Source: Halothece sp964463655 (GTDB lineage Bacteria; Cyanobacteriota; Cyanobacteriia; Cyanobacteriales; Rubidibacteraceae). Taken from it: 64,000 nt of DNA. Below, piece after piece: positions 15,681 to 24,602 of this stretch; position 1 is the first letter of the stretch, and every line of letters starts with the position of its first letter. Below the pieces are notes generated by a model. The model had not been told where the DNA came from. It saw only the letters and a list, made by a program, of their open reading frames with translations, and made no database searches. The stretch covers positions 24,883 through 88,882 of the forward strand of contig CAYXDG010000002.1 of the NCBI GenBank assembly GCA_964463655.1, written 5' to 3'. A program made the translations under genes and the position numbers.

Positions 15681-18545
15681 ATGTCTGAAACTTCCCCCGT
15701 TTTTCTATTAGTAGATGGTCATTCTCTCGCCTTCCGTGCTTATTATGCGTTTGCGAAAGGAAAGGACGGGGGATTGAAAGCCAATGATGGAACTCCCACT
15801 AGCATTTGCTTTGGTTTTTTAAAGTCATTACTGTTAGTATTAGAAGCCGAAAAACCCACAGCCTGCGCGATCGCATTTGATTTAGGATTACCCACATTTC
15901 GACACGAAGCCGACAAAACTTATAAAGCCGATCGCGCAGAGACTCCAGACGATTTTATCCCTGATTTAGCTAACTTACAAGAAATCTTATCAGCCCTAAA
16001 TTTAAAGGTAATCACAGCGCAAGGTTATGAAGCGGATGATGTGTTAGGGACACTAGCTAGACAAGGAAATCGTCAAGGATACCATAGTAAAATCATAACA
16101 GGCGATCGCGATTTATTTCAACTCATTGATGAAACCGAAAAAATCAGCGTTCTTTATCTCGATAAATCTGTCTTAAAAGGGTCACAGACAATCCAAGAAT
16201 ATCACCCTAAAGAAGTCGAAGAAAGTTTAGGAATTCAACCGAAGCAAGTCGTTGATTATAAAGCGCTTTGTGGGGATAAATCAGATAATATTCCAGGTGT
16301 TCTGGGAATTGGTGAAAAGACAGCCGTTAAACTTCTCCAACAATATGGAACACTAGATAATATCTATCAGAATCTTGCTGAAATTAAAGGCGCAATGCAC
16401 AAAAGATTAGTAGAAGGAAAAGAAAATGCTGAACATTCTCGTTACTTAGCAACGATTAAAGATGATGTTCCCATTGATGTGGAGATTAGTCAATTTCAAC
16501 TGCGAGGAATTGATGTGGAAACCTTGAAACCGATTTTGAAAAGGTTAGAGTTAAATAAATTTCTCAAACAAATTGACTATTTTCAAGAACAATTGGGGGG
16601 AGAGGTTACACCAGAAGTTAAGACAGAAGATGAGAGTCTGTGGTTTTTTAGTGCAGAGGATACAAAACAGCACTCAGAAAAGTTAGTCACCATTCAACCA
16701 CAAATTATTGATACACTGGAAAAATTGAATCAGTTAGTAACAACTTTAAAGCAACATCAAGACCCTGCTTATCCAGTCAGTTGGGATACAGAAACTACTG
16801 ATTTAAAACCTCGCAATGCTGAGTTAGTCGGAATTGGTTGCTGTTGGGGAAATGATGTCAAAGAAATTGCTTATGTTCCAGTTAAGCATACTCAAGGAAC
16901 ATTTCTAGAAAAAGAAGCAATTCTCTCTACCTTGCGTCCGATTTTAGAAAACGAAACCTATCCCAAGACGCTACAAAATGCAAAATTCGATCGCCTCATG
17001 TTCCGCCATTTTGGAATCAAACTCAAGGGCGTGGTTTTCGATACAATGTTAGCCAGTTATGTGTTACATCCTGAAAGAACCCATAATTTAAGCGATTTAG
17101 CAACGCGGTATTTACCCGATTTAGCAACACAGAGTTATCAAGAATTAGACATTCCAAAAGATGGCTCGATCGCAGATTTAGACATAAAAACAGTCGCTGA
17201 CTATTGTGGGATGGATGCGTATGCTACCTATCAACTGACTCAGCTATTAGTAACGGAATTAAACGCGATTCCCAAGTTAGAAAAAATCTTCCGAGAGATA
17301 GAAATTCCCCTCGAACCTGTTTTAGCTGAAATGGAATATTGGGGAATTAAAATTGATACCGCTTATCTAAAAACACTTGCTGAAGAAATTGGGAAGAAGT
17401 TAAAAAGCATTGAAACTGAAGCCTATAATTTAGCAGGAGAAAGTTTTAACTTAAATTCTCCGAAGCAACTCAGTGAAGTTTTATTTGGGAAATTAAACTT
17501 AAATTCTAAGAAATCGAAAAAGACTAAAACGGGTTACTCAACCAATCATGCGATCTTAGAAAAACTTCAAGGCGATCATCCCATCATTGATCTAATCTTA
17601 GAACATCGGACTTTAGCTAAATTAAAATCGACTTATGTAGAAGCCCTTCCTGAGTTAGTCAATCCAGAAACCCAACGCATTTACACAGACTTTAATCAAG
17701 CCGTAACCACCACAGGAAGACTTTCTTCTTCTAATCCCAATTTACAAAATATTCCCATTCGCACTGAATTTTCTCGTCAAATTCGACGGGCGTTTCTTCC
17801 TGAAGATGATTGGTTATTAGTCTCGGTGGATTATTCCCAAATTGAACTAAGAATTCTGACCCATTTCAGTCAAGAACCGATTTTATTAGATGCGTATAAA
17901 ACTGGAAAAGATGTCCACCGTGTAACCGCACAATTACTGTTTGAAACCGAGGAAGTTACCCCTGAACAAAGACGTTTAGGAAAAACCATTAATTTTGGTG
18001 TAATCTATGGAATGGGAGCGCAAAGATTCGCCAGAGAAGCTGCGGTGAGTAATCAAAAGGGAAAAGAATTTATTGAGAAATATCAAGCCCGTTATCCGTT
18101 AGTGTTTGAATATTTAGAAAAGCAAAAAAAGAACGCGATCGTACAGGGATATGTCGAAACACTTCTTGGACGCAGACGCTATTTTTCCTTTGCTGGGTCT
18201 CCTCTAGAAAAACTCAAAGGAAGCGATCCAAATGCCATTAATTTAGATAAACTTAAACTAGGAAAAAATGAAAGCGACTTACTTCGTGCTGCTGCGAATG
18301 CTCCCATTCAAGGCTCAAGTGCTGATATCATTAAAATTGCAATGGTAAAATTAAATGAACGATTAGGCTCTTATCAAAGTCGTCTCTTGTTACAAGTCCA
18401 TGATGAATTGGTATTTGAGATTCCTCAATCTGAATGGGAAACACTCCGTCCTAAAATTCAAGAGATCATGGAAACAGTTGTCTCTTTAGAGATTCCTTTG
18501 AAAGTAGAAATTAATGTTGGAAAAAACTGGATGGAAGCAAAATAA
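15681..18545 (+). CDS. polA: DNA polymerase I with both exonuclease domains
   Basis: 954 residues, full length. The 5'-3' exonuclease/FEN domain covers about 1-290 (LLVDGHSLAFRAYYAF, GYEADDVLGTLA, GDRDLFQL, CGDKSDNIPGV). The 3'-5' proofreading domain is intact: DTETTDLKP near residue 368, LQNAKFDRLM and CGMDAYATYQL keep the metal ligands. The polymerase domain has motif A DYSQIELRI (about 715), motif B RRLGKTINFGVIYGMG and motif C VHDELVFE (about 906). It repairs DNA and replaces Okazaki primers. The immediate 5' leader is a run of AATAACA-like words without a Shine-Dalgarno sequence. Confidence 0.97.
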   Translation: MSETSPVFLLVDGHSLAFRAYYAFAKGKDGGLKANDGTPTSICFGFLKSLLLVLEAEKPTACAIAFDLGLPTFRHEADKTYKADRAETPDDFIPDLANLQEILSALNLKVITAQGYEADDVLGTLARQGNRQGYHSKIITGDRDLFQLIDETEKISVLYLDKSVLKGSQTIQEYHPKEVEESLGIQPKQVVDYKALCGDKSDNIPGVLGIGEKTAVKLLQQYGTLDNIYQNLAEIKGAMHKRLVEGKENAEHSRYLATIKDDVPIDVEISQFQLRGIDVETLKPILKRLELNKFLKQIDYFQEQLGGEVTPEVKTEDESLWFFSAEDTKQHSEKLVTIQPQIIDTLEKLNQLVTTLKQHQDPAYPVSWDTETTDLKPRNAELVGIGCCWGNDVKEIAYVPVKHTQGTFLEKEAILSTLRPILENETYPKTLQNAKFDRLMFRHFGIKLKGVVFDTMLASYVLHPERTHNLSDLATRYLPDLATQSYQELDIPKDGSIADLDIKTVADYCGMDAYATYQLTQLLVTELNAIPKLEKIFREIEIPLEPVLAEMEYWGIKIDTAYLKTLAEEIGKKLKSIETEAYNLAGESFNLNSPKQLSEVLFGKLNLNSKKSKKTKTGYSTNHAILEKLQGDHPIIDLILEHRTLAKLKSTYVEALPELVNPETQRIYTDFNQAVTTTGRLSSSNPNLQNIPIRTEFSRQIRRAFLPEDDWLLVSVDYSQIELRILTHFSQEPILLDAYKTGKDVHRVTAQLLFETEEVTPEQRRLGKTINFGVIYGMGAQRFAREAAVSNQKGKEFIEKYQARYPLVFEYLEKQKKNAIVQGYVETLLGRRRYFSFAGSPLEKLKGSDPNAINLDKLKLGKNESDLLRAAANAPIQGSSADIIKIAMVKLNERLGSYQSRLLLQVHDELVFEIPQSEWETLRPKIQEIMETVVSLEIPLKVEINVGKNWMEAK

Positions 18546-18603
18546 TTTAGCTGGAAAACTTGTTATCTAGAAACTGTGCATGAAGCACCTGAATCTGGAT
18601 GCT

Positions 18604-18747
18604 TTAGATAGCTTTCTTTTCTCTATGTCTCTTTACAGGAATTGTTTTCGAGCCATTAGTATAAATTGAGTGGTTACCACCTTCTCGCAAAAGATAAAAG
18701 TGATTTTCCTCTAAATAGCGTACTAAATCACGCCGTTTAACTGACAT
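18604..18747 (-). pseudogene. Truncated HicA-type mRNA interferase toxin remnant
   Basis: A minus-strand frame starting at ATG 18747 encodes 47 residues beginning MSVKRRDLVRYLEENHFYLL and including REGGNHSIYTNG and KTIPVKRH. This is the HicA double-stranded-RNA-binding-like fold with the catalytic His of the GGNHS motif. Intact HicA proteins usually continue 15-25 residues beyond the RH motif to complete the fold; here TAA at 18606-18604 ends it at REKKAI. It overlaps the 3' end of the hicB remnant, the usual cassette layout. I infer a disabled toxin; activity of the short form is untested. Confidence 0.72.
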
Positions 18748-18961
18748 AATGAATTTCAATTGGCACTTGCTCAATCAGGCTATTTCCCTAGGGAATCTCT
18801 TTATTCTGTTGTTGATAAGCTAGTACCATTTCTTGAGCAGCATCTCGCAACATCTGTCGGCAATCTTCTAGATTACTACCTTCCGTAACCACCTCTGGCC
18901 ACTCTACCAGTTGCCCTAAATAACCTGTGCTAATTTTTGTGTACTTGGCGGTATATAGCAA
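18737..18961 (-). pseudogene. HicB-type antitoxin remnant with premature stop and replaced 5' end
   Basis: The minus-strand frame reads LYTAKYTKISTGYLGQLVEW and then PEVVTEGSNLEDCRQMLRDA, the partial RNase-H fold of HicB antitoxins of the short cyanobacterial type. A TAG at 18790-18788 interrupts the frame after NKEIP; beyond it the frame continues GNSLIEQVPIEIHYVS to TAA at 18737, which is the expected HicB ending. The normal ATG two codons before the YTAKY segment is absent because the end of a MITE-like element lies there; a TTG at 18961 is the only nearby start. Together with the truncated hicA this is a decayed type II toxin-antitoxin pair. Confidence 0.72.
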
Positions 18962-19094
18962 TCCTAAATCAGTTGTAAATTTTTACCTAAGATCCCCCCT
19001 TTAGTTCCCCCCTTACTAACCGGAGCTTTAGTGAGGAGGGTTAGGGGGGATTAAACCTATAACTACTTTTTACAAATGAGATCATATTGCTATA
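18954..19094. mobile_element. MITE-like element, 141 bp, TATAGCAAT termini
   Basis: Perfect 9-base terminal inverted repeats TATAGCAAT (18954-18962) and ATTGCTATA (19086-19094) bound a non-coding 141-base segment. The arms continue imperfectly inwards and the centre is a C-rich/G-rich hairpin (GATCCCCCC near 18990 against GGGGGGATT near 19045). TA at both outer ends fits TA-target insertion by IS630/Tc1-type transposases. It encodes nothing. It overlaps the first codons of the hicB remnant, so its insertion probably removed that gene's start. Confidence 0.6.
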
Positions 19095-19307
19095 GTTCTG
19101 TATCATTGATTTTAAACCTGATTCAAGCCTTTTATTGTAGCAAATTCTTACAACGCGATCGCGCCGGCTGATTCAGAATTGCTCGGCATATGATTAAACT
19201 AAGTTTGTCTTCAGATTTCAACTTACCTATTTCAAAACATCTTGCTACAGTTGATCCAATTACACCAACTTCTTACTAAAGGAGTTTTAAGTAATTGACT
19301 TATAGCA

Positions 19308-19769
19308 CTAACCAAAAAAAATCTTGTTTAAGATTTCTTCTGCTGTAAAAGGACAAGTTTCTGGATAATCTGATTCGGGAGGAATTCTAACACCAAAAGA
19401 GGCGAGTTTTCCTTCCTGAATGGCAATTTCCCGACCGTCTTCATAAGCGGATTCAAGAACGGAATTGAGATAAGACTTGAGAGAAGGAGTGCTTTTTAAT
19501 GGTTTCTCGATGCGTTTGCGATGTTCAATTACTGAACTATACCAGCTTCTTTTCATGGTTTCAGGGGCATCTTTTTGGACAGTTAACTTAAGCAAATGCG
19601 CCAATAAAATCATTAAATTGCTTTCTAAAGCCCGTTTTTCTAATTTTCCCAAGTCTTGTAATTCCTCAATTAATCCTTTAACATCTAGGAATTCATAAGC
19701 CCCTTGTTCGAGTTGTTGAATGGTTTTTTCAATCCACAAGTTGAAATCACGATCGCGCAGATTAGACAT
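19308..19769 (-). CDS. DUF29 family protein
   Basis: 153 residues matching the DUF29 pattern common and multi-copy in cyanobacteria: RDFNLWIEKTIQQL near the start, LIEELQDLGKLEKRALESNL, LLAHLLKLTVQKDA, SWYSSVIEHRKRIEKPL, and the C-terminal CPFTAEEILNKIFFG. It is all-helical with no membrane segment. Function is unknown for the family. The upstream region on its strand is short and AT-rich. A second, more distant DUF29-type gene lies at 35576 in this window. It sits next to the decayed hicBA cassette, so this may be an accessory junction. Confidence 0.85.
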   Translation of the reverse strand: MSNLRDRDFNLWIEKTIQQLEQGAYEFLDVKGLIEELQDLGKLEKRALESNLMILLAHLLKLTVQKDAPETMKRSWYSSVIEHRKRIEKPLKSTPSLKSYLNSVLESAYEDGREIAIQEGKLASFGVRIPPESDYPETCPFTAEEILNKIFFG

Positions 19770-19856
19770 ATCTTGATAACTCCTGAATTACTCACTTAAT
19801 TGAGGAAATTTTAGCGATCTTTAATCATTAGTATAAATTTTTTTGCCCCCGCGCAT

Positions 19857-19872
19857 CCCCCAAGATTGGGGG
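19857..19872. repeat. Short C-rich/G-rich hairpin (CCCCCA-TGGGGG type)
   Basis: CCCCCA and TGGGGG form a tight palindrome just beyond the end of mnmA, followed by further G-runs. Comparable C-rich words occur at 22483, 45513 and 61756, so it belongs to a family of short intergenic repeats. It may also act as a terminator for mnmA. Confidence 0.4.
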
Positions 19873-19891
19873 TCAGGGGGGCGATTTCCCA

Positions 19892-20947
19892 TTAAAACCG
19901 TTCAATAATTCCGCCGCCGAGAACGATTTCCCCATCATACAAGACCGCAGCTTGTCCAGGGGTCACGCCAAATTGCGGATCATCAAAAATCAGTTTTACA
20001 CGACCAGCTTCTAAAGGCACAACGGTCACACTTGCAGGGCGCGATCGATAACGGATTTGGACTTCGGCTTGAATCGGCGCTTCTGGTTCAGTGATCGCGA
20101 TCCAATTCATCCGTCTGACAGTGCATTCTTTGCGCGTGCCACTGTTACGGTTTCCCACCACCACTTGGTTCATTGCTGCATCTAATTTAATCACATAAAG
20201 AGGTTCTGGCGCTGAAAGGCCTAAGCCTTTTCGTTGCCCGATCGTGTAATGATGGATTCCGTTGTGATAGCCTAAAACTTTCCCGTCTTGATCGACAATT
20301 TCTCCTTCTTTTTGATTAATATATTGGTCTAAAAAGGTTCGCATTGAGCCATGAGCTTCCACCAGACACAAGTCTTGACTTTCAGGTTTATCTGCGGTTT
20401 TCAGCCCGTATTCTTGGGCAATTTGACGGGTTTCGGTTTTTTCTTTTTCACCAAGAGGAAAGATCGTATGGGCAAGAAGTTCTTGGGGGAGATCGTAGAG
20501 GAAGTATGATTGATCTTTAGCGCGATCGCGCGCTCTTAAGAGTTGATAGCAATCACGCCCTGGGTCATACTTGATTCTGGCATAATGTCCCGTCGCCACA
20601 CAATCAATGCCTAATTTTTCTTGGGCATAAGTTAGCATTGGCGAAAACTTCACAGTTTTATTGCATTGCGAACAAGGTAACGGTGTCACCCCTGATTCAT
20701 AGCCAGAAACCAGATAATTGACCACATTGTTAGCAAATTCTTCTCGACTATCCACAATATGATGGGGAATGCCTAATTGTTCACAAATCAATGCAGCATC
20801 CACCATCCCTTCCGAACAACATTGACCTTTTCCTTTCATTAACCATAAAGTCAACCCTTCCACTGCATAACCTTGATGGTGTAGGATAGCAGCAGCAGTG
20901 GAACTATCAACGCCTCCAGATAAACCGACAACAACTTTTTGATTCAT
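19892..20947 (-). CDS. mnmA: tRNA-specific 2-thiouridylase
   Basis: Adds sulfur to the wobble uridine of tRNA-Lys, -Glu and -Gln. 351 residues from ATG 20947 (upstream extension uses only TTG). The N-terminal PP-loop is VVVGLSGGVDSSTAA. The nucleophile region PLPCSQCNKTVKF and the second active Cys in KPESQDLCLVEA are present, with GHYARI between them. The C-terminal beta-barrel includes GLGLSAPEPLYVI. Everything needed for activity is intact. It is a single gene, divergent from the SPOR-like gene by about 100 bases. Confidence 0.96.
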   Translation of the reverse strand: MNQKVVVGLSGGVDSSTAAAILHHQGYAVEGLTLWLMKGKGQCCSEGMVDAALICEQLGIPHHIVDSREEFANNVVNYLVSGYESGVTPLPCSQCNKTVKFSPMLTYAQEKLGIDCVATGHYARIKYDPGRDCYQLLRARDRAKDQSYFLYDLPQELLAHTIFPLGEKEKTETRQIAQEYGLKTADKPESQDLCLVEAHGSMRTFLDQYINQKEGEIVDQDGKVLGYHNGIHHYTIGQRKGLGLSAPEPLYVIKLDAAMNQVVVGNRNSGTRKECTVRRMNWIAITEPEAPIQAEVQIRYRSRPASVTVVPLEAGRVKLIFDDPQFGVTPGQAAVLYDGEIVLGGGIIERF

Positions 20948-21048
20948 AGCGCGATCGAGACTCAAAAACCGACACCTTTCTAGGCTAGCATTGTCCCCTA
21001 GATTGTTGGTATTATTCCTAATTATGATTTATTTGTTATTAGTCAATT

Positions 21049-21813
21049 ATGGAAACAACAGGAAACCACTTTGGACAGACTTTCCTTCTAGCAAACGCTT
21101 TCTTGCTTTCAATGGCAACCAGTAGTCTCGCCCAATCAACATTACCCCCCCCGCCAACTAACGAACAAGATGAGGATGTCTATCAATTTGAAGCCCCGAG
21201 TAATGCTCCTTCCAATACCCTCTTTCGCGTCCAAGTGTATGGTAGCAGTGAACAATTACTGACTCTTGTGCGTCGAGTAGAACCAAGTGCATTTGTTCGG
21301 TCTGGAGAAAATGTGATTCAAGCGGGGTTATTTGCAGAGACAGAGAATGCTCAAGAGTTAGTGCGATCACTCTCAGAACAAGGCATCGAAGCAGATATTG
21401 TGGAAATTGCTCAACGCCAACAAAATGTTTCTTCTGCATCGAACAATGCTCCTCGGGAAGTGATTTCCCTTTCTTCTCCTACTCCATCAGAAACCCTGAT
21501 CGAAGTTTCTCCTAATCAAGAAACAGAGTTAATCCCGATCGCAGTTGAATCCCCTTCCCCTGAAACGGAATTATCAGTGCAAGAAGACGCACAAGGATAT
21601 TATGTCATCATTCCCACCCGTAAAAAATTCATCCCCCCAACCGTGGCAATGGTGCGAGAAGCAGGGGTTAGAGAAGCCTTAATTCAACAACGAGATGCTC
21701 CGCGAGGGGATCATGTGGCGGTGGGTCCCTTTTCTCAGCGCGAACAGGCAAATCGCTGGAGTAGTCAACTGCAAGCGGAAGGATTAGACGCAAGAGTTTA
21801 TTTTGGTCGATGA
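21049..21813 (+). CDS. Secreted SPOR-like repeat protein
   Basis: 254 residues. An N-terminal signal sequence (about 10-28, FLLANAFLLSMATSSLAQS, cleavage after AQ) directs export. Two SPOR-like segments follow: LFRVQVYGSSEQLLTLVRRV to IEADIVEI (about 59-125), and YYVIIPTRKKFI to GLDARVYFGR (about 184-254), the latter with GDHVAVGPFSQREQANRWSS. A Pro/Ser/Glu-rich linker separates them. SPOR domains bind denuded peptidoglycan glycans; here the match is to the general fold rather than a named family. Its stop overlaps the next gene by four bases (ATGA), so the two are co-translated. Confidence 0.7.
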   Translation: METTGNHFGQTFLLANAFLLSMATSSLAQSTLPPPPTNEQDEDVYQFEAPSNAPSNTLFRVQVYGSSEQLLTLVRRVEPSAFVRSGENVIQAGLFAETENAQELVRSLSEQGIEADIVEIAQRQQNVSSASNNAPREVISLSSPTPSETLIEVSPNQETELIPIAVESPSPETELSVQEDAQGYYVIIPTRKKFIPPTVAMVREAGVREALIQQRDAPRGDHVAVGPFSQREQANRWSSQLQAEGLDARVYFGR

Positions 21814-22415
21814 GAGAAAAACAGTACGCCCCAGCCACCCAGAGAAACCGTGAGCCAATTTTAGCAGCGCTTAAGGAAGTTCTACCAGCAACAGGAACGG
21901 TTTTAGAAGTTGCTAGTGGCACAGGAGAACACGCGGTTTATTTTGCCCCCCAGTTGCGTCCCCGCCGTTGGCTTCCTTCCGAAGCAAATCCCTTTTTACG
22001 AGAGAGTATCCTTGCTTGGCAAGATGAATTTCCCTGTGATGTCCTTGCTCCCCCAGTCCCTCTTGATGTGACTGCTGAGAATTGGTGGCAAGAGGTTAAG
22101 GCAAGTTTAAGCGCGATCGTCTCCATTAATTTGATTCACATTGCCCCTTGGTCAGCCTGTGAAGGCTTAATTAAAGGTGCGGGGACTTTACTACCTTCAG
22201 GAGGGGTTTTATATCTCTATGGACCATTTAAGCAGGGAGGAGAACATACCTCACACAGTAACGCAGTCTTTGATGAAAGTTTACAACAGCAAAACCCTCA
22301 GTGGGGCGTTCGGAATTTAGAAGATGTGGTATCCTTAGCCAATGCCCATAATTTAGAACTACAGGATATAATTGCCATGCCTGCCAATAATTTATCTGTT
22401 GTTTTTCGCCAATAA
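21810..22415 (+). CDS. DUF938 SAM-dependent methyltransferase-like protein
   Basis: 201 residues. YAPATQRNREPILAALKEVL opens the protein and VLEVASGTGEHAVYFA (about 31-46) is the SAM-binding motif I; RWLPSEANPFLRESI and INLIHIAPWSACEGLIKGA are characteristic of DUF938. The substrate is unknown. It overlaps the SPOR-like gene by four bases, so expression is coupled, although no functional link is known. No unusual features. Confidence 0.85.
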   Translation: MREKQYAPATQRNREPILAALKEVLPATGTVLEVASGTGEHAVYFAPQLRPRRWLPSEANPFLRESILAWQDEFPCDVLAPPVPLDVTAENWWQEVKASLSAIVSINLIHIAPWSACEGLIKGAGTLLPSGGVLYLYGPFKQGGEHTSHSNAVFDESLQQQNPQWGVRNLEDVVSLANAHNLELQDIIAMPANNLSVVFRQ

Positions 22416-22482
22416 AATCATTAATAACGTTCTTAGTCCTTTGTTATTTGTGCGCTCCTAAGCGATCAGTTTTCCGAATGAT

Positions 22483-22512
22483 GATCCCCCTAACCCCCTT
22501 GATTAAGGAGGG
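22483..22512. repeat. Intergenic C-rich repeat GATCCCCCTAACCCCC-type with hairpin
   Basis: CCCCCTT-GATT-AAGGAGGG forms an imperfect hairpin upstream of lgt. Very similar words occur at 45513-45560 and inside the MITE-like element near 18990, marking a dispersed short repeat of the kind seen in many cyanobacterial genomes. Confidence 0.5.
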
Positions 22513-22530
22513 AAAATATGACCAATAACA

Positions 22531-23352
22531 ATGCTTGCATTCATGTTTCAATCACCAGGACCAATTTTTCTAGATTTAGGATTTATCACCATTCGCTGGT
22601 ATGGCTTGCTCATCGCCAGTGCTGTTATTATTGGACTATTCTTATCTCAATATTTAGCCAAACGTCGCGGGATCAATCCTGAAATAATTGGCGATTTATC
22701 CGTGTGGTTAGTGTTAGCTGCACTCCCAGGGGCAAGATTGTATTATGTTGCGTTTAAGTGGGACAATTATGCCCAGCATCCCCAAGATATTATTGCTATC
22801 TGGCAAGGGGGAATCGCGATTCATGGGGCAATTATCGGGGGCGCGATCGCGCTTTTTACTTTCTGCCGTATTAACCAGATTTCCTTTTGGCAACTAGCCG
22901 ATTTAATCGCGCCTTCCTTAATTCTAGGACAGGCGATCGGGCGCTGGGGAAACTTTTTTAATTCAGAAGCCTTTGGGAGACCGACAGAGTTACCTTGGAA
23001 ATTGTATATTCCCCCCGCTAACCGTCCCCCACAATTTACGGATGAAGCCTTTTTTCACCCCACATTTCTCTATGAGTCCTTGTGGGATTTTGGCGTGTTT
23101 CTATTACTCCTTTATTTCTTTTTCTGGGGATTGCGTAACGCTGAAAAATATCAGGTGGGAACATTAGTATTTGCTTATATGATCGCCTATAGTTGTGGTA
23201 GAATCTGGATTGAAGATTTACGAACGGACAGTTTAATGTTAGGTTCAATTCAAGTGGCGCAATTGGTCAGTTTAGCAGAAATTATTATGGGTATTTTGGG
23301 TTTAGTGTTGCTTTACCAACTCAAACGACCCCTTCCCGATGTCGATCAATGA
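22531..23352 (+). CDS. lgt: Prolipoprotein diacylglyceryl transferase
   Basis: Transfers diacylglycerol from phosphatidylglycerol to the lipobox Cys of prelipoproteins in the plasma membrane. 273 residues, with the N-terminus (MLAFMFQSPGPIFLDLGF) typical of cyanobacterial Lgt, several membrane segments, the invariant IHGAIIGGAIALFTF, and the Lgt signature GQAIGRWGNFFNSEAFG. FLYESLWDFGVFLLL and CGRIWIEDLRTDSLML complete the conserved set. Clients in this window would include Psb27 and the SphX-like protein. No nearby partner genes. Confidence 0.96.
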   Translation: MLAFMFQSPGPIFLDLGFITIRWYGLLIASAVIIGLFLSQYLAKRRGINPEIIGDLSVWLVLAALPGARLYYVAFKWDNYAQHPQDIIAIWQGGIAIHGAIIGGAIALFTFCRINQISFWQLADLIAPSLILGQAIGRWGNFFNSEAFGRPTELPWKLYIPPANRPPQFTDEAFFHPTFLYESLWDFGVFLLLLYFFFWGLRNAEKYQVGTLVFAYMIAYSCGRIWIEDLRTDSLMLGSIQVAQLVSLAEIIMGILGLVLLYQLKRPLPDVDQ

Positions 23353-23486
23353 TTTTTGAGAAGAAGTAGTCCCGATGAAAAACTACTTTCTGAAGCTGTT
23401 AATCTTGCTATAGGTAAGCATTGCTCACCCTACGAAAAGCTGACCTTGTTATCAAAGAACGAAGAACCAAGAACTAAGAACAAATC

Positions 23487-24257
23487 ATGTTAAATCCTGC
23501 TGTTTATATTGTTGGGGCAGGTCCTGGCGACCCTGATTTACTCACGATTAAAGCCAAAAAAATTTTAGACCAAGCAGATGTTATTTTATATGCTAACTCT
23601 CTTGTTCCTAAACAAGTCTTGAAAGATGTTCGTCCTGATGCCCAATTAATTCCAACAGGGAGTAAAACTCTAGAAGAAATTATTCCGTTGATGATTCAAA
23701 AAGTACGAGAAAACTATTCTGTGGTGCGTCTTCATTCGGGAGATTTAACCCTTTACAGCGCCATTCATGAACAAATGCAAGCGCTGGCAGAAGCAAATAT
23801 TCCTGTGGAATTAGTGCCTGGTATTAGTGCTTTTCAAGATGCAGCAGCAAAGTTAGGAGTAGAATTAACCGTCCCTGGTTTAGTACAAACGATTATCTTA
23901 GCCAGAATTAGCGGTCGCGCTTCTGCTGTCCCAGAAACGGAAGAGTTAGCGAGTTTAGCTTCTCATAAAGCAAGTTTAGCACTCTATTTAGCAGCCCGTC
24001 ATGTGGAAGATGCTCAAGAGAAATTATTAGAACATTATCCCCCAGACACCCCTGTTGCGATTTGCTACCGTTTAGGATGGGAAGATGAAAAAATTAGAGT
24101 TGTTCCTCTCACAGAAATGGCAGACATTTCTCGTAAAGAAGACTTAATTCGGACAACGATGTACTTAGTTAGTCCCGCTTTAGCGGGAAAACAAGTCCAA
24201 GCGCGATCGCAGCTTTATCATCCTGAACATTCTCATTTATTTCGACAGAGGAAATAA
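23487..24257 (+). CDS. cobM: Precorrin-4 C11-methyltransferase
   Basis: Tetrapyrrole SAM methyltransferase of the cobalamin (vitamin B12 or pseudo-B12) pathway, 256 residues. VYIVGAGPGDPDLLTIKA is the N-terminal glycine-rich motif and ILYANSLVP, LHSGDLTLYSAIHEQM, ELVPGISAFQDAAAKLG and PVAICYRLGWEDE are family motifs; the YANSLVP sequence favours CobM/CbiF over other members. Another B12 gene, cbiB, lies at 48396. I see no cobalamin riboswitch upstream; the leader contains GAACCAAGAACTAAGAAC words and no ribosome site. Confidence 0.9.
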   Translation: MLNPAVYIVGAGPGDPDLLTIKAKKILDQADVILYANSLVPKQVLKDVRPDAQLIPTGSKTLEEIIPLMIQKVRENYSVVRLHSGDLTLYSAIHEQMQALAEANIPVELVPGISAFQDAAAKLGVELTVPGLVQTIILARISGRASAVPETEELASLASHKASLALYLAARHVEDAQEKLLEHYPPDTPVAICYRLGWEDEKIRVVPLTEMADISRKEDLIRTTMYLVSPALAGKQVQARSQLYHPEHSHLFRQRK

Positions 24258-24602
24258 TATCTTGCTCGCTGGATTATCAATGTTCTTTAAGGCGTTTCAT
24301 CGCCATCACTAAGCTCATTTTCAGTCGTTGTATCGCTTTCTGAAGTTAGATTATTCCCAGTAAACCATCTAAACGATTTAACATGATTTTGGTTAATGTA
24401 TAAAAAATTCATTTGATCTCAGTTATTATAAATGATAATATGAAGCTAGACTTGTTATCTGTTTTATATCTTAAAAAGTATGTGATTAGTGATCGTAAAG
24501 AAATGAGTTCCCGTAAACAATAATCGCAGCGATCGAACTTGATGATTATGGGGAATCCAAAGGATCAACTGAAATTGTTAGAGTTGGGCTCAGGAGGGTC
24601 AA
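24258..24602. other. Intergenic region, AT-rich, one possible tiny ORF
   Basis: 345 bases between cobM and the next gene. I see no RNA gene or repeat. The only coding hint is a 41-codon minus-strand frame at 24287-24412, listed separately. The final 20 bases carry a strong ribosome site for the downstream gene. Confidence 0.5.
24287..24412 (-). CDS. Speculative small acidic-tailed peptide
   Basis: A minus-strand frame from ATG 24412 to TAA 24287 encodes 41 residues: a hydrophobic/aromatic start (MNFLYINQNH), a middle SFRWFTGN and an acidic Ser/Thr/Glu/Asp-rich tail ending DGDETP. The biased, non-random tail is the reason for listing it. The ribosome site is weak (GAG) and no homologue is recognised. 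It may be a degraded gene end or chance. Confidence 0.2.
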   Translation of the reverse strand: MNFLYINQNHVKSFRWFTGNNLTSESDTTTENELSDGDETP

